DNA of 15,206 nt from CAZZKJ01 sp964654695. GTDB taxonomy: Bacteria > Krumholzibacteriota > Krumholzibacteriia > WVZY01. The position numbers were made by a program, and so were the translations under genes. Each line of letters starts with the position of its first letter. Position 1 is the first letter of the stretch. The notes beneath the pieces were generated by a model. It saw only the letters and a program-made list of their open reading frames with translations. It was not told the DNA's origin and did not search any database. The stretch lies in NCBI GenBank assembly GCA_964654695.1, contig CAZZKJ010000054.1, positions 1 through 15,206 on the forward strand, given 5' to 3'. This document shows, piece after piece, positions 7,443 to 14,175 of the stretch.

Positions 7443-8310
7443 CTGCCTGTAGTTCGAATGCCTTGAGAGTGTTGACCATCAACATTGCGACAGTCATCGG
7501 GCCGACACCGCCGGGAACGGAGGTGATAAATGACGCCTTCTCGCTGACATGTTCGAAATCCACATCACCCGCCAGGCGGTAGCCCTTCTTGCTCGTTTTA
7601 TCTTCGATCCGGTTTATTCCCACGTCAATCACCACCGCACCCTGTTTGACCATGTCCGCTGTTACGAACATGGGTTTTCCTATTGCTGCAATAATTATAT
7701 CCGCTTTTCGTGAAAATTCGGAGATATTCGGCGTACGGCTGTGACATACGGTCACCGTCGCGTTGCCGCCCGCGCGCTTTGCCGAGAGGAGCATGGCCAT
7801 GGGTTTGCCGACGATCACGCTTCGCCCGATGACCACGGCGCTCTTGCCGGCGGGATCAATCCGGCTTCGAAGCAGCATTTCCATTATGCCCGCGGGCGTG
7901 CAGGAAACGAATCTGGGATTGCCCGAAGCCAGCAGCCCGAGGTTTTCGGGATGGAACCCGTCGACATCCTTTATCGGATCTATCGAGAATATGGCTTCCT
8001 CTTCATCCAGGTGCATGGGGAGCGGCAGCTGCAGCAGTATGCCGTTGGTTTTTAAATCAGTGTTGAAACCACCGAGAAGTTCCAGAAGGCGCTCTCGGGT
8101 CACGTCCTGCGGAAGATGCACGTAGTTCGATTTTATGCCGCATTCCCCGCACGACCTGATCTTGCTGCGGACATATACGGCGGACGCAGGATCTTCGCCG
8201 ACCTGCACCAGTGCCAGGGATGGGGGTGAAGGAGCACGCAGCAGATCCACTTTTTGACGTACTTCCTCTTTGACTTCAGCGCTCAGTTTCTTGCCGTCGA
8301 TCAGTTCCAC
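7420..8310 (-). CDS. folD: Bifunctional methylenetetrahydrofolate dehydrogenase / cyclohydrolase
   Basis: FolD interconverts 5,10-methylene-THF and 10-formyl-THF, supplying one-carbon units for purines and formyl-Met-tRNA. Catalytic residues are in place: YVRSK (Tyr46, Lys50), GILLQLPLP (Gln94), and KDVDGFHPENLG (Asp117), a constant offset of four from E. coli numbering. The dinucleotide-binding segment VVIGRSVIVGKPMAMLL and the C-terminal PGGVGPMTVAMLMVNTL are present. The 296-residue length is normal. The start codon is GTG, directly abutting the ymdB stop (TAAGTG), with ribosome site GAGGAT five bases upstream inside ymdB. The stop lies inside xseA. The tight packing points to one transcript with ymdB and xseA. 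Confidence 0.97.
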   Translation of the reverse strand: MELIDGKKLSAEVKEEVRQKVDLLRAPSPPSLALVQVGEDPASAVYVRSKIRSCGECGIKSNYVHLPQDVTRERLLELLGGFNTDLKTNGILLQLPLPMHLDEEEAIFSIDPIKDVDGFHPENLGLLASGNPRFVSCTPAGIMEMLLRSRIDPAGKSAVVIGRSVIVGKPMAMLLSAKRAGGNATVTVCHSRTPNISEFSRKADIIIAAIGKPMFVTADMVKQGAVVIDVGINRIEDKTSKKGYRLAGDVDFEHVSEKASFITSVPGGVGPMTVAMLMVNTLKAFELQADAKNVAC

Positions 8311-9093
8311 TTAATCCTCGATTTTCAATTGGATATGTTCCAATTTTACTGTTTTCGCGCTCTTCTCGTCAATCTCCCCGATTATGATGTCTGCGCGGAC
8401 ATCTCCGGCGGCGGTATCGAACCTTACCGGGCGCATGGTAAGAAATCTTTGCAGAACGGCCTTTTTTTCAACACCGAGAACTGAATCATAAGAGCCGGTC
8501 ATTCCGATATCGGTTACATAGCCGGTTCCTCCCGGCAGAATTCTCTGATCGCTGGTGGGCACGTGCGTATGTGTTCCCACTACAAGAGACACGCGGCCGT
8601 CCAAATGCCATCCCATGGCTATTTTTTCGCTGGTGGCTTCGCCGTGGAAATCAACGATTATGATTTTGCATTTTCTTTCGAGATCGGCGATCAGTTTGCC
8701 GGCAGCGCTGAACGGGCAATCGATTGGGGGCATAAAGACCCTGCCTTGAAGGTTCAATACTCCCACCGGTCCGAAATCGGTTTCCGCAAACCCGTATCCC
8801 CTTCCGGGGGGAAAACCCGGAAAATTAGCCGGCCTGACAATAAAGCCGGCGCTGTCCAGGATTTCCAAACCCTCTTTCTTGTCCCAGATGTGGTTGCCTG
8901 AAGTCATAAAATCTATCCCGGCGGCTTTAAGCTCCTTAATGGTTTTTTCGTTAACGCCGAACCCGCCTGCGGCATTTTCAACGTTCGCGAAGACCAGGTG
9001 GATTTTATATTCTTCTCTCAGCCGGGGCACGAGGGCGGCCGCCGCCCTTCGCCCGGGCTTGCCTACGATGTCGCCGAAAAATGCGATTTTCAA
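8311..9093 (-). CDS. ymdB: YmdB-type metallophosphoesterase (TIGR00282 family)
   Basis: Family members are dinuclear-metal phosphodiesterases; Bacillus YmdB hydrolyses 2',3'- and 3',5'-cyclic nucleotides and is encoded beside RNase Y, as here. The 260-residue protein shows the metal ligands in order: FFGDIVGKPGR (Asp8), FANVENAAGG (Glu39, Asn40), TSGNHIWDKKE (Asn67, His68), VDFHGEATSEK (His150, Glu152) and VVGTHTHVPTSD (His175, His177). The start is a TTG at 9093, since MKIAFFGD is the family N-terminus and no in-frame ATG lies between it and the rny stop; AAGGA sits eight bases upstream. The gap to rny is 27 bases. No signal peptide, so it is cytoplasmic. The in vivo substrate in this organism is not known. 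Confidence 0.94.
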   Translation of the reverse strand: MKIAFFGDIVGKPGRRAAAALVPRLREEYKIHLVFANVENAAGGFGVNEKTIKELKAAGIDFMTSGNHIWDKKEGLEILDSAGFIVRPANFPGFPPGRGYGFAETDFGPVGVLNLQGRVFMPPIDCPFSAAGKLIADLERKCKIIIVDFHGEATSEKIAMGWHLDGRVSLVVGTHTHVPTSDQRILPGGTGYVTDIGMTGSYDSVLGVEKKAVLQRFLTMRPVRFDTAAGDVRADIIIGEIDEKSAKTVKLEHIQLKIED

Positions 9094-9120
9094 AATAGCA
9101 TTCCTTGTTTAGCGCTGCCG

Positions 9121-10686
9121 TTATTTTGCGTAGTCGACGGCGCGCGTTTCCCTAATGACCACAACTTTTATTTGTCCGGGGTATTCCAGTTCCTTTTCTA
9201 CCTTCCGGGAGATTTCATAAGCCAGTTCCGCGGCCGCGGAATCATTGATCTTCTTATGACTCACCATGATCCTGATTTCCCTGCCGGCCTGGATAGCGTA
9301 GGATTTTGTGACCCCATCGAAACCATCGGCCACCTGCTCCAATTTCTCCAGGCGTTTGACGTAGGTTTCGAGGGTCTCCCGCCTCGCACCCGGCCGCGCC
9401 CCGCTGATGGCGTCTGCCGCCCCGATGATCGGAGTATACAACGATATGGCTTCCTCGTCTTCATGATGCCCCGCGATGGCATTGATTATAATGTCGCTTT
9501 CGCCGTAGCGGCGCGCGAAATCCGCACCGATTTCGGTATGCGTGCCGTCCATTTCGTGCGTCACCGCTTTGCCGATATCATGGAGAAGACCGGCTCTTTT
9601 CGCGATCTGAGGATCCAATTTGAGTTCGCCGGCAATCATGCCGCTTAGAAATGATACTTCGGTGGAATGCCTCAGGCAGTTCTGGCCGTAGCTGGAACGG
9701 TATCTCAGCCGGCCGAGAAGCTTGATGAGCTCGGGATTCATGGCATGGATGTTCAAGTCCATGCATGCCTGCTCGCCGATTTCGCGTATGCTTTCGTTGA
9801 GTTCGACCTGGGTCTTTTCGACGATTTCTTCGATTCTGCCGGGATGAATTCTGCCGTCGTGGACGAGCTTTTGCAGCGACAACCTCGCGACCTCCCTTCT
9901 GACGGGATCGAAGCTGGACAGTATTACCGCTTCGGGGGTGTCGTCTATTACTACGTCAACGCCTGTGGCGGTTTCAAAAGCCCTTATGTTCCTGCCCTCA
10001 CGGCCGATAATTCTCCCCTTCATCTCATCCGACGGCAGATCGACAACTGATACGGTGGTCTCTACGCTGTGTTCGGCGGCATAACGTTGAATAGCCAGCG
10101 TGATAATTTTTTTGCTGTCTTTTTGTGCGCTCCTTTCGGCTTCTTCGCGCACTTCCTTTATCCTCTTCGAAGCTTCCATGCGGGCTTCGCTTTCGAGATT
10201 CATCATCAAAGTTTTTTTGGCTTCTTCCTGGCTCATACCGGCTATCTTCTCGAGCCGAGTATTCTGTTCGGATAAAAGCCGCTGCGTATCCTGAAGTTTT
10301 TCATCGAGTACCGTCTGTTTATGTTCGAGCGCTTTGGATTTCTCTTCGAGAATAGCTTCCTTTTTATCGAGCAAATCGAGCCTGCGGTTCAAATTGTTCT
10401 CTTTGCTCTTTATCTGTACTTCGGTTTCCTTGAGGGCTTCCCGGGTTTCCTTCGTTTCTTCTTCGAATTTTACCTTGAGCTTAAAATAGCTGTCTTTTAT
10501 CTCTATTTCGGCATCCCTTCTCAAGTTCTCCGCGGTTTTTTGCGCGTCGGCTATAATGGATTGAGCGAGCTTTTTGGAATTCATCACGTTGCTAGATGTA
10601 ATTCTTCTGCTCAGGAGCGAGCCTATGATGAATCCAATTATCGCCGTTCCAAGCCCTACTGCTATGTATATGAAATAGTCGTTCAT
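9121..10686 (-). CDS. rny: Ribonuclease Y
   Basis: RNase Y is a membrane-anchored endoribonuclease that starts mRNA decay. The 521-residue protein has one N-terminal membrane segment (about residues 6-25), a long charged coiled coil (about 40-190), a KH RNA-binding domain with the loop GRIIGREGRN (about 224-233), and an HD phosphohydrolase domain with RHSTEV (His340), LLHDIGKA (His369, Asp370) and AGHHEDEE (His407, His408). Length matches the family. The ATG at 10686 has a strong AAGGGGG ribosome site. It lies downstream of the 6S RNA with a 140-base leader containing two small hairpins, and it is followed by the ymdB-type gene, a conserved pairing. It could be transcribed by readthrough from the 6S promoter or from an unrecognised promoter in the leader. 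Confidence 0.97.
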   Translation of the reverse strand: MNDYFIYIAVGLGTAIIGFIIGSLLSRRITSSNVMNSKKLAQSIIADAQKTAENLRRDAEIEIKDSYFKLKVKFEEETKETREALKETEVQIKSKENNLNRRLDLLDKKEAILEEKSKALEHKQTVLDEKLQDTQRLLSEQNTRLEKIAGMSQEEAKKTLMMNLESEARMEASKRIKEVREEAERSAQKDSKKIITLAIQRYAAEHSVETTVSVVDLPSDEMKGRIIGREGRNIRAFETATGVDVVIDDTPEAVILSSFDPVRREVARLSLQKLVHDGRIHPGRIEEIVEKTQVELNESIREIGEQACMDLNIHAMNPELIKLLGRLRYRSSYGQNCLRHSTEVSFLSGMIAGELKLDPQIAKRAGLLHDIGKAVTHEMDGTHTEIGADFARRYGESDIIINAIAGHHEDEEAISLYTPIIGAADAISGARPGARRETLETYVKRLEKLEQVADGFDGVTKSYAIQAGREIRIMVSHKKINDSAAAELAYEISRKVEKELEYPGQIKVVVIRETRAVDYAK

Positions 10687-10821
10687 TTTTCCCCCTTGCC
10701 ATCTATAGTTTAAGCGGCATGCGCCGCGTGACCGAAAAGCGGTTGATTAACAGGATATTAGTATTATTGATATTTCTAATTGCTCTGGAGAGCGTTTGGA
10801 GCAGTTCGGGGGATAAGGGGA
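10687..10821 (-). other. Leader region of rny with two small hairpins, no protein gene
   Basis: This stretch separates the 6S RNA end from rny. On the minus strand it holds an AT-rich segment (10743-10780) with no convincing -35/-10 pair, then two adjacent small hairpins: ACCG-CTTTT-CGGT (10743 to 10731) and GCGGC-GCAT-GCCGC (10727 to 10714), followed by TTAAAC and the rny ribosome site. Neither hairpin is followed by a U tract, so they are not terminators. They could be 5'-UTR structures that affect rny message stability or translation, but this is inference. Confidence 0.4.
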
Positions 10822-10838
10822 TAAAAGAAAATCCCCCG
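10807..10838 (-). terminator. 6S RNA 3' end / possible terminator with competing hairpins
   Basis: The 3' strand of the 6S closing stem (CGGGGGAT, 10838 to 10831) is followed by the U-rich run TTTCTTTTAT, as in an intrinsic terminator that uses the 6S closing stem itself. Directly downstream are two ATCCCC elements: ATCCCC (10822 to 10817), and ATCCCCCG (10814 to 10807), which is the perfect complement of CGGGGGAT. In a readthrough transcript these could form a 6-bp or 8-bp hairpin that takes the 3' strand away from the 6S stem. No U tract follows the outer hairpin, so it is not itself a standard terminator. Confidence 0.5.
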
Positions 10839-11012
10839 CTCGATGCCGTGTGCTAAGGAACTTTTGAACCTGAATATCAAGTGGATACCCTCAAAACAAA
10901 CTCAACCTTCCCGGCAAAACGGGCACGGCATCATAAGCTTCATTCGGGCTTCCCAAGTACCAGGTGTTGGCTCAAAAATCACCTTATCATCACTAGCATG
11001 GCAGGGAATTCT
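10826..11012 (-). ncRNA. ssrS: 6S RNA
   Basis: 6S RNA mimics an open promoter and sequesters the sigma70-type RNA polymerase holoenzyme, mainly in stationary phase. On the minus strand a consensus TATAAT is followed seven bases later by the likely 5' end. The RNA begins AATTCCCTGCC and ends CGGGGGATT, giving a closing stem of nine pairs including two G-U (11010-11002 with 10838-10830), extended after a bulge by GCC with GGC. Internally it has the 6S-like segments TTGAGCCAACACCTGG and TTGGGAAGCCC, consistent with the central region and terminal stem. About 187 nt is a typical 6S length. Location just downstream of zapA is the classic ssrS context. The U-rich tail TTTTCTTTT follows the closing stem. 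I have not folded the whole RNA, so the exact ends are approximate. Confidence 0.88.
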
Positions 11013-11017
11013 ATTGC

Positions 11018-11045
11018 ATTATATCAAACTTTCGGAATCAATCAA
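11018..11045 (-). promoter_or_regulatory. sigma70-type promoter of the 6S RNA
   Basis: On the minus strand, TTGATT (11045 to 11040) serves as -35 box, a 16-base spacer follows, then a perfect TATAAT (11023 to 11018). The 6S 5' end falls six or seven bases further on, near 11012-11011. This is the best promoter in the window. The -35 box lies in the loop between the two arms of an inverted repeat. Confidence 0.8.
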
Positions 11046-11066
11046 AGCTCATTTTTCCGGAAGTTT
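11026..11066. repeat. Inverted repeat, 12-bp arms, around the 6S promoter -35 box
   Basis: The minus strand reads AAACTTCCGGAA (11066 to 11055), a 17-base spacer, then TTCCGAAAGTTT (11037 to 11026). The arms are complementary at 11 of 12 positions. The repeat starts just after the zapA stop and its second arm lies in the -35/-10 spacer of the 6S promoter. No U tract follows the second arm, so it does not look like a zapA terminator; a binding site for a dimeric regulator is possible. Confidence 0.6.
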
Positions 11067-11072
11067 CCTGCT

Positions 11073-11363
11073 TCAGCTCGAAAAGGTCTGATCGAGCTTC
11101 TGAATCAACTCATCAGCTTTCTGCTCAACCAGAGAAAAGGTTTCTGTTGTTTCTTCCTTACCTTTGAACAATTCATCTGCTATATTCAAAGCCGCCAGGA
11201 TGGCAAGCCTGTCGTGGGAAGGAACTGATGAATTCTTAGCAAGCTCCTTCATCTTGCCGTCGACGAACCTGGCCACTTTGATAATGTACTTTTCATCCGC
11301 GAAACCTTTTATTTTGTATTCCCGTCCAAATATTTCAACTGCGGTAATATTTGTTTCATCCAT
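11073..11363 (-). CDS. zapA: Cell division protein ZapA
   Basis: ZapA cross-links FtsZ filaments and supports the early Z-ring. The 96-residue protein has the family pattern: an N-terminal strand AVEIFGREYKIKGF, then a helix beginning DEKYIIKVARFVDGKMKELA, the conserved DRLAILAALNIADELF, and a C-terminal coiled coil. Length fits the shorter ZapA form. The ATG at 11363 has only a weak GGGG ribosome site five bases upstream; no better in-frame start exists. It lies 75 bases after the ZapB-like gene and just upstream of the 6S RNA, a conserved neighbourhood. The two proteins probably act together at the division site. Confidence 0.92.
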   Translation of the reverse strand: MDETNITAVEIFGREYKIKGFADEKYIIKVARFVDGKMKELAKNSSVPSHDRLAILAALNIADELFKGKEETTETFSLVEQKADELIQKLDQTFSS

Positions 11364-11438
11364 TTGGACCCCAATACCCTTTCTTGCCGAAGTTAAATGA
11401 AACCAACATGGTACTAAAGAAAACCGAGGCGCTCCACT

Positions 11439-11756
11439 CTACAACTGCAGTTCCCCGAACTTTTCCAGCACTCGATCTATTCTTTTACTGATTTCCTCCT
11501 TATCAACTGAACTGCCCGCGATTTTTCGCCCGGATTCTCTTAAAACCTTTAACTCATCGGCCAACTCGCGGTTCTGAACATTCAAATTATCAATCTTTTC
11601 TTGAAGTCCCTGGCTTTTTTCTAAAAGAGTGCGATATTTTGTCTGCAGGCCGCTTACTTTTTTAATGGCTTGCTCAACCTTCTCATCAAGTAAATGGAAT
11701 TTTTTCAGGGTCTGCAATATCTTCAGCTCCTCTTCAAGATCGCAAAAGGACTCCAA
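11439..11756 (-). CDS. zapB: ZapB-like coiled-coil cell division protein
   Basis: The 105-residue product is almost entirely helical and charged, with heptad-like spacing of Leu and Ile through LQEKIDNLNVQNRELADELKVL, and a C-terminal motif SKRIDRVLEKFGEL. Short coiled-coil proteins ending in a similar RID-x-L-x-E segment are found next to zapA in deltaproteobacterial-type genomes and are annotated as ZapB or ZapB-like. ZapB binds ZapA at the Z-ring. The earliest start, a TTG at 11756, overlaps the end of pheT by 23 bases; its ribosome site is weak, so the exact N-terminus is uncertain. Sequence is low complexity, so function rests mainly on position beside zapA. Confidence 0.7.
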   Translation of the reverse strand: MESFCDLEEELKILQTLKKFHLLDEKVEQAIKKVSGLQTKYRTLLEKSQGLQEKIDNLNVQNRELADELKVLRESGRKIAGSSVDKEEISKRIDRVLEKFGELQL

Positions 11757-14145
11757 GCTCGTTTCGAAGCTTGTTCAACATCTTCTCTATCATCTTATCA
11801 ATCTCTGAATCGGTCAAGGTTTTCTCCCGGGAGCGAAAGTGAATTCTAATCCCGTATGCCGCCGCTCCCTCGGGAATCTTATCACCTTTATAAACATCGA
11901 ACAATTTGAGCGATTCTATCAATCCCCCTCCGGTTTTGGCCAGGGATTTTTCGATATCCTCAAACCGAACCGGTGGTACCGCCAGCAGTGAAAGGTCTCT
12001 TTTTGACACGGGATATTCAGGCAGTTCTGCAAAACGGGGAGACGCGTTTCTTGCTTTATAAAATGCGGCAATATCGATATTGGCATACCAAACCGGCTGA
12101 TCGAAATCATATGAGCTCATGGCCGCTCCCGGGATAATACCGCCTTCTATGACCGGGCTGTTCTGAAAAGAATAATCGAACACCCCCTTGATGCCATCGA
12201 AAGCATAACAAAAGCCGTGCCACAAGTCAATTCGGAAATACCTGCTCATAGCCTCTATAACGCTTTTAATATCATGTAGATATAGCGTTTTGTTAGAGCT
12301 TGACCAGAACTCATCATCTTTTGGTTTTGTCATTAAAAGGCAAAGTACGAGTTTTTCATCAGGAAGCCCTTTATCACCCGCCCGGCATAGAAAAATTTTG
12401 CCGGCCTGGCAGATTTTCAGCCGCTTTTGACCCTGATCCATGTTTCTGCGGACCACATCGATCATGCCGGGCAGCAGACTCGTTCGCATACACGAAAGTT
12501 CCGAATTCATCGGATTCTTAAGGCGCATGGGATTGGCCTTGGAATCGGAAGCGGGCCAGGAGAAAAGCGCAGATTCCTTGCCCGTCGTGAACGAAGTGGT
12601 CACTACTTCGCAAAAACCGGCTGCAGCCAGATAGTCGAGCAGGCTTTCGGTGAAGGCATCGAATTCATCAGGTGAAGCGTACGCGGTGCAGCGGTAATCC
12701 CAGCTTTCGCCTATGCGGTTGTAGCCGTATATTCTTGCCACTTCTTCTATTAAATCCGCTTCTTCGTGTATATCGGGACGGAATGACGGCACGGTTACTT
12801 CCAGGCCGCTATCCGATTTAGCATCGCATGCAAACTCCAAACGCTCGAGCGAATCCTTTATCGTTTCCATGGGCAGCTTCACACCCAGGAGACGTGATAC
12901 TGATTTGCCGCGCAAAGCGAGTTTTTGCGTATTTAGAGGTTCGCCGTATTCGTCCACAACCGAAATACATTTTCCCCCCGCGGCTTCGATTATCATTTCG
13001 CATGCGCGTTCGGAAGCCAGGGCGCAAATCCGCCGGTCGGTTCCCCTTTCGAACCTGTAGGACGCTTCGGTGGCGAGGTTCAAATCCTTGCTCGTCTTTC
13101 TCACGATAACCGGATCGAAACAGGCGGATTCGAGAAAGATATCAGCAGTACCGTCGTCAACGGCCGTATCCATTCCTCCGATTATGCCAGCAAGGGCAAT
13201 TGCGCCCCTGTCATCGGTTATCGCCAGATAATTGCCGGTCAATTCATAGGTCTCTCCGTTCAGCGCGAGCAGTTTTTGTCCCGGCCGCGCGCGTTCGACG
13301 CCTATAACCGAACCCCTCAATTTCTTCATATCGAACGCGTGCAGGGGCTGCCCGAGTTCCATCATGACGTAGTTGGTTATATCAACAATATTGTTCACGC
13401 TGTTCAGGCCGACCGATTCGATCGCGTCTTTTAGCCGGGATGGAGACGGCCCAACCTTTACGCCCTTGATAATTCTGCCGACGTACCTGGAACATTCTGC
13501 GGTGTCGCTGACTTTTACGGATATGCCCCCGGATTTTGCCGCGCCCGTCTTCCCTTTGGCCTCTGCGGCGGTCCCGGGCATTTTCAATCCGACCTTGTAT
13601 ATCGCCGCGATTTCCCTGGCCACGCCCGTATGCGACAGCAGATCGGGGCGGTTGGGAGTTACTTCTATTTCTATTATCGTATCCGACCGTGACAGAACTT
13701 CGGCAAACGGCGTCCCGGCCGGAGCATCGCTGGAGAGAACCATGATCCCGGATGATTCCCTGCCCAGACCGAGCTCGGTTTCCGAGCAGATCATTCCTTC
13801 GGAGACCATGCCGCGAATCTTGCTCTTTTTGATCTTCATTCCACCGGGCAAAACGGCTCCGATCAAAGCTACCGGAACTTTCTGGCCGGCGGCAATGTTG
13901 GCCGCCCCGCAGACTATTCCTTTTTCCATGCCGTCTCCCACGCGAACCCTGCACGCGCTCAGGTTATCGGCGTTCGGATGCTTGGCCACTTCAAGAACAT
14001 CGCCGATTACTATCTTGTTCGATTGAAACCCGGCGCTTGTATACTTTTCGACATTGAGCCCGGTCATAGTCAGATCGTTGACGAGCGTTTTTACGTCGAC
14101 TGGAATTTCCACGTATTTTTTGAGCCACGCGAGGCTAACCAGCAT
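11734..14145 (-). CDS. pheT: Phenylalanine-tRNA ligase, beta subunit
   Basis: PheT is the large subunit of the alpha2-beta2 phenylalanyl-tRNA synthetase; it carries tRNA binding and the editing site that removes Tyr-tRNA(Phe). The 803-residue protein is complete. It begins MLVSLAWLKKYVEIP, then an OB-type tRNA-binding domain with HPNADNLSACRV (about residues 56-67) and GMICSETELGLG, the B3/B4 editing region with VDITNYVMMELGQPLHAFD, the B5 domain with VPSFRPDIHEEADLIEEVAR and IYGYNRI, the catalytic-like core with TSFTTGKESALF, and a C-terminal FDX-ACB anticodon-binding domain starting YPVSKRDLSLL. The ATG at 14145 has a good GGAAGGGAG ribosome site and lies 30 bases after pheS; CCGGAAGGG occurs twice in that gap. 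The stop overlaps the ZapB-like gene. Confidence 0.97.
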   Translation of the reverse strand: MLVSLAWLKKYVEIPVDVKTLVNDLTMTGLNVEKYTSAGFQSNKIVIGDVLEVAKHPNADNLSACRVRVGDGMEKGIVCGAANIAAGQKVPVALIGAVLPGGMKIKKSKIRGMVSEGMICSETELGLGRESSGIMVLSSDAPAGTPFAEVLSRSDTIIEIEVTPNRPDLLSHTGVAREIAAIYKVGLKMPGTAAEAKGKTGAAKSGGISVKVSDTAECSRYVGRIIKGVKVGPSPSRLKDAIESVGLNSVNNIVDITNYVMMELGQPLHAFDMKKLRGSVIGVERARPGQKLLALNGETYELTGNYLAITDDRGAIALAGIIGGMDTAVDDGTADIFLESACFDPVIVRKTSKDLNLATEASYRFERGTDRRICALASERACEMIIEAAGGKCISVVDEYGEPLNTQKLALRGKSVSRLLGVKLPMETIKDSLERLEFACDAKSDSGLEVTVPSFRPDIHEEADLIEEVARIYGYNRIGESWDYRCTAYASPDEFDAFTESLLDYLAAAGFCEVVTTSFTTGKESALFSWPASDSKANPMRLKNPMNSELSCMRTSLLPGMIDVVRRNMDQGQKRLKICQAGKIFLCRAGDKGLPDEKLVLCLLMTKPKDDEFWSSSNKTLYLHDIKSVIEAMSRYFRIDLWHGFCYAFDGIKGVFDYSFQNSPVIEGGIIPGAAMSSYDFDQPVWYANIDIAAFYKARNASPRFAELPEYPVSKRDLSLLAVPPVRFEDIEKSLAKTGGGLIESLKLFDVYKGDKIPEGAAAYGIRIHFRSREKTLTDSEIDKMIEKMLNKLRNELGVLLRS

Positions 14146-14175
14146 TTCAGCTCCCTTCCGGACATACCCTTCCGG

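Noticed and set aside
8998..9648. Open frame of 216 codons on the plus strand spanning the ymdB-rny junction
   Set aside because: It runs antisense across two well-supported genes and their gap, with no ribosome site or recognisable motif.
10843..11228. Plus-strand open frames over the 6S RNA and zapA
   Set aside because: They cross the 6S RNA and zapA in antisense; the minus-strand promoter, RNA features and ZapA motifs explain the sequence better.
11354..11407. Minus-strand mini-ORF of 17 codons (starts MLVSFNFGKK) overlapping the zapA start
   Set aside because: No ribosome site precedes it and its end overlaps the zapA start only by chance-level length. Conservation could revive it as a leader peptide, but nothing here supports that.
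13373..14026. Open frame of 217 codons on the plus strand opposite pheT
   Set aside because: Antisense shadow of pheT, which is complete with all domains; nothing recognisable in its translation.
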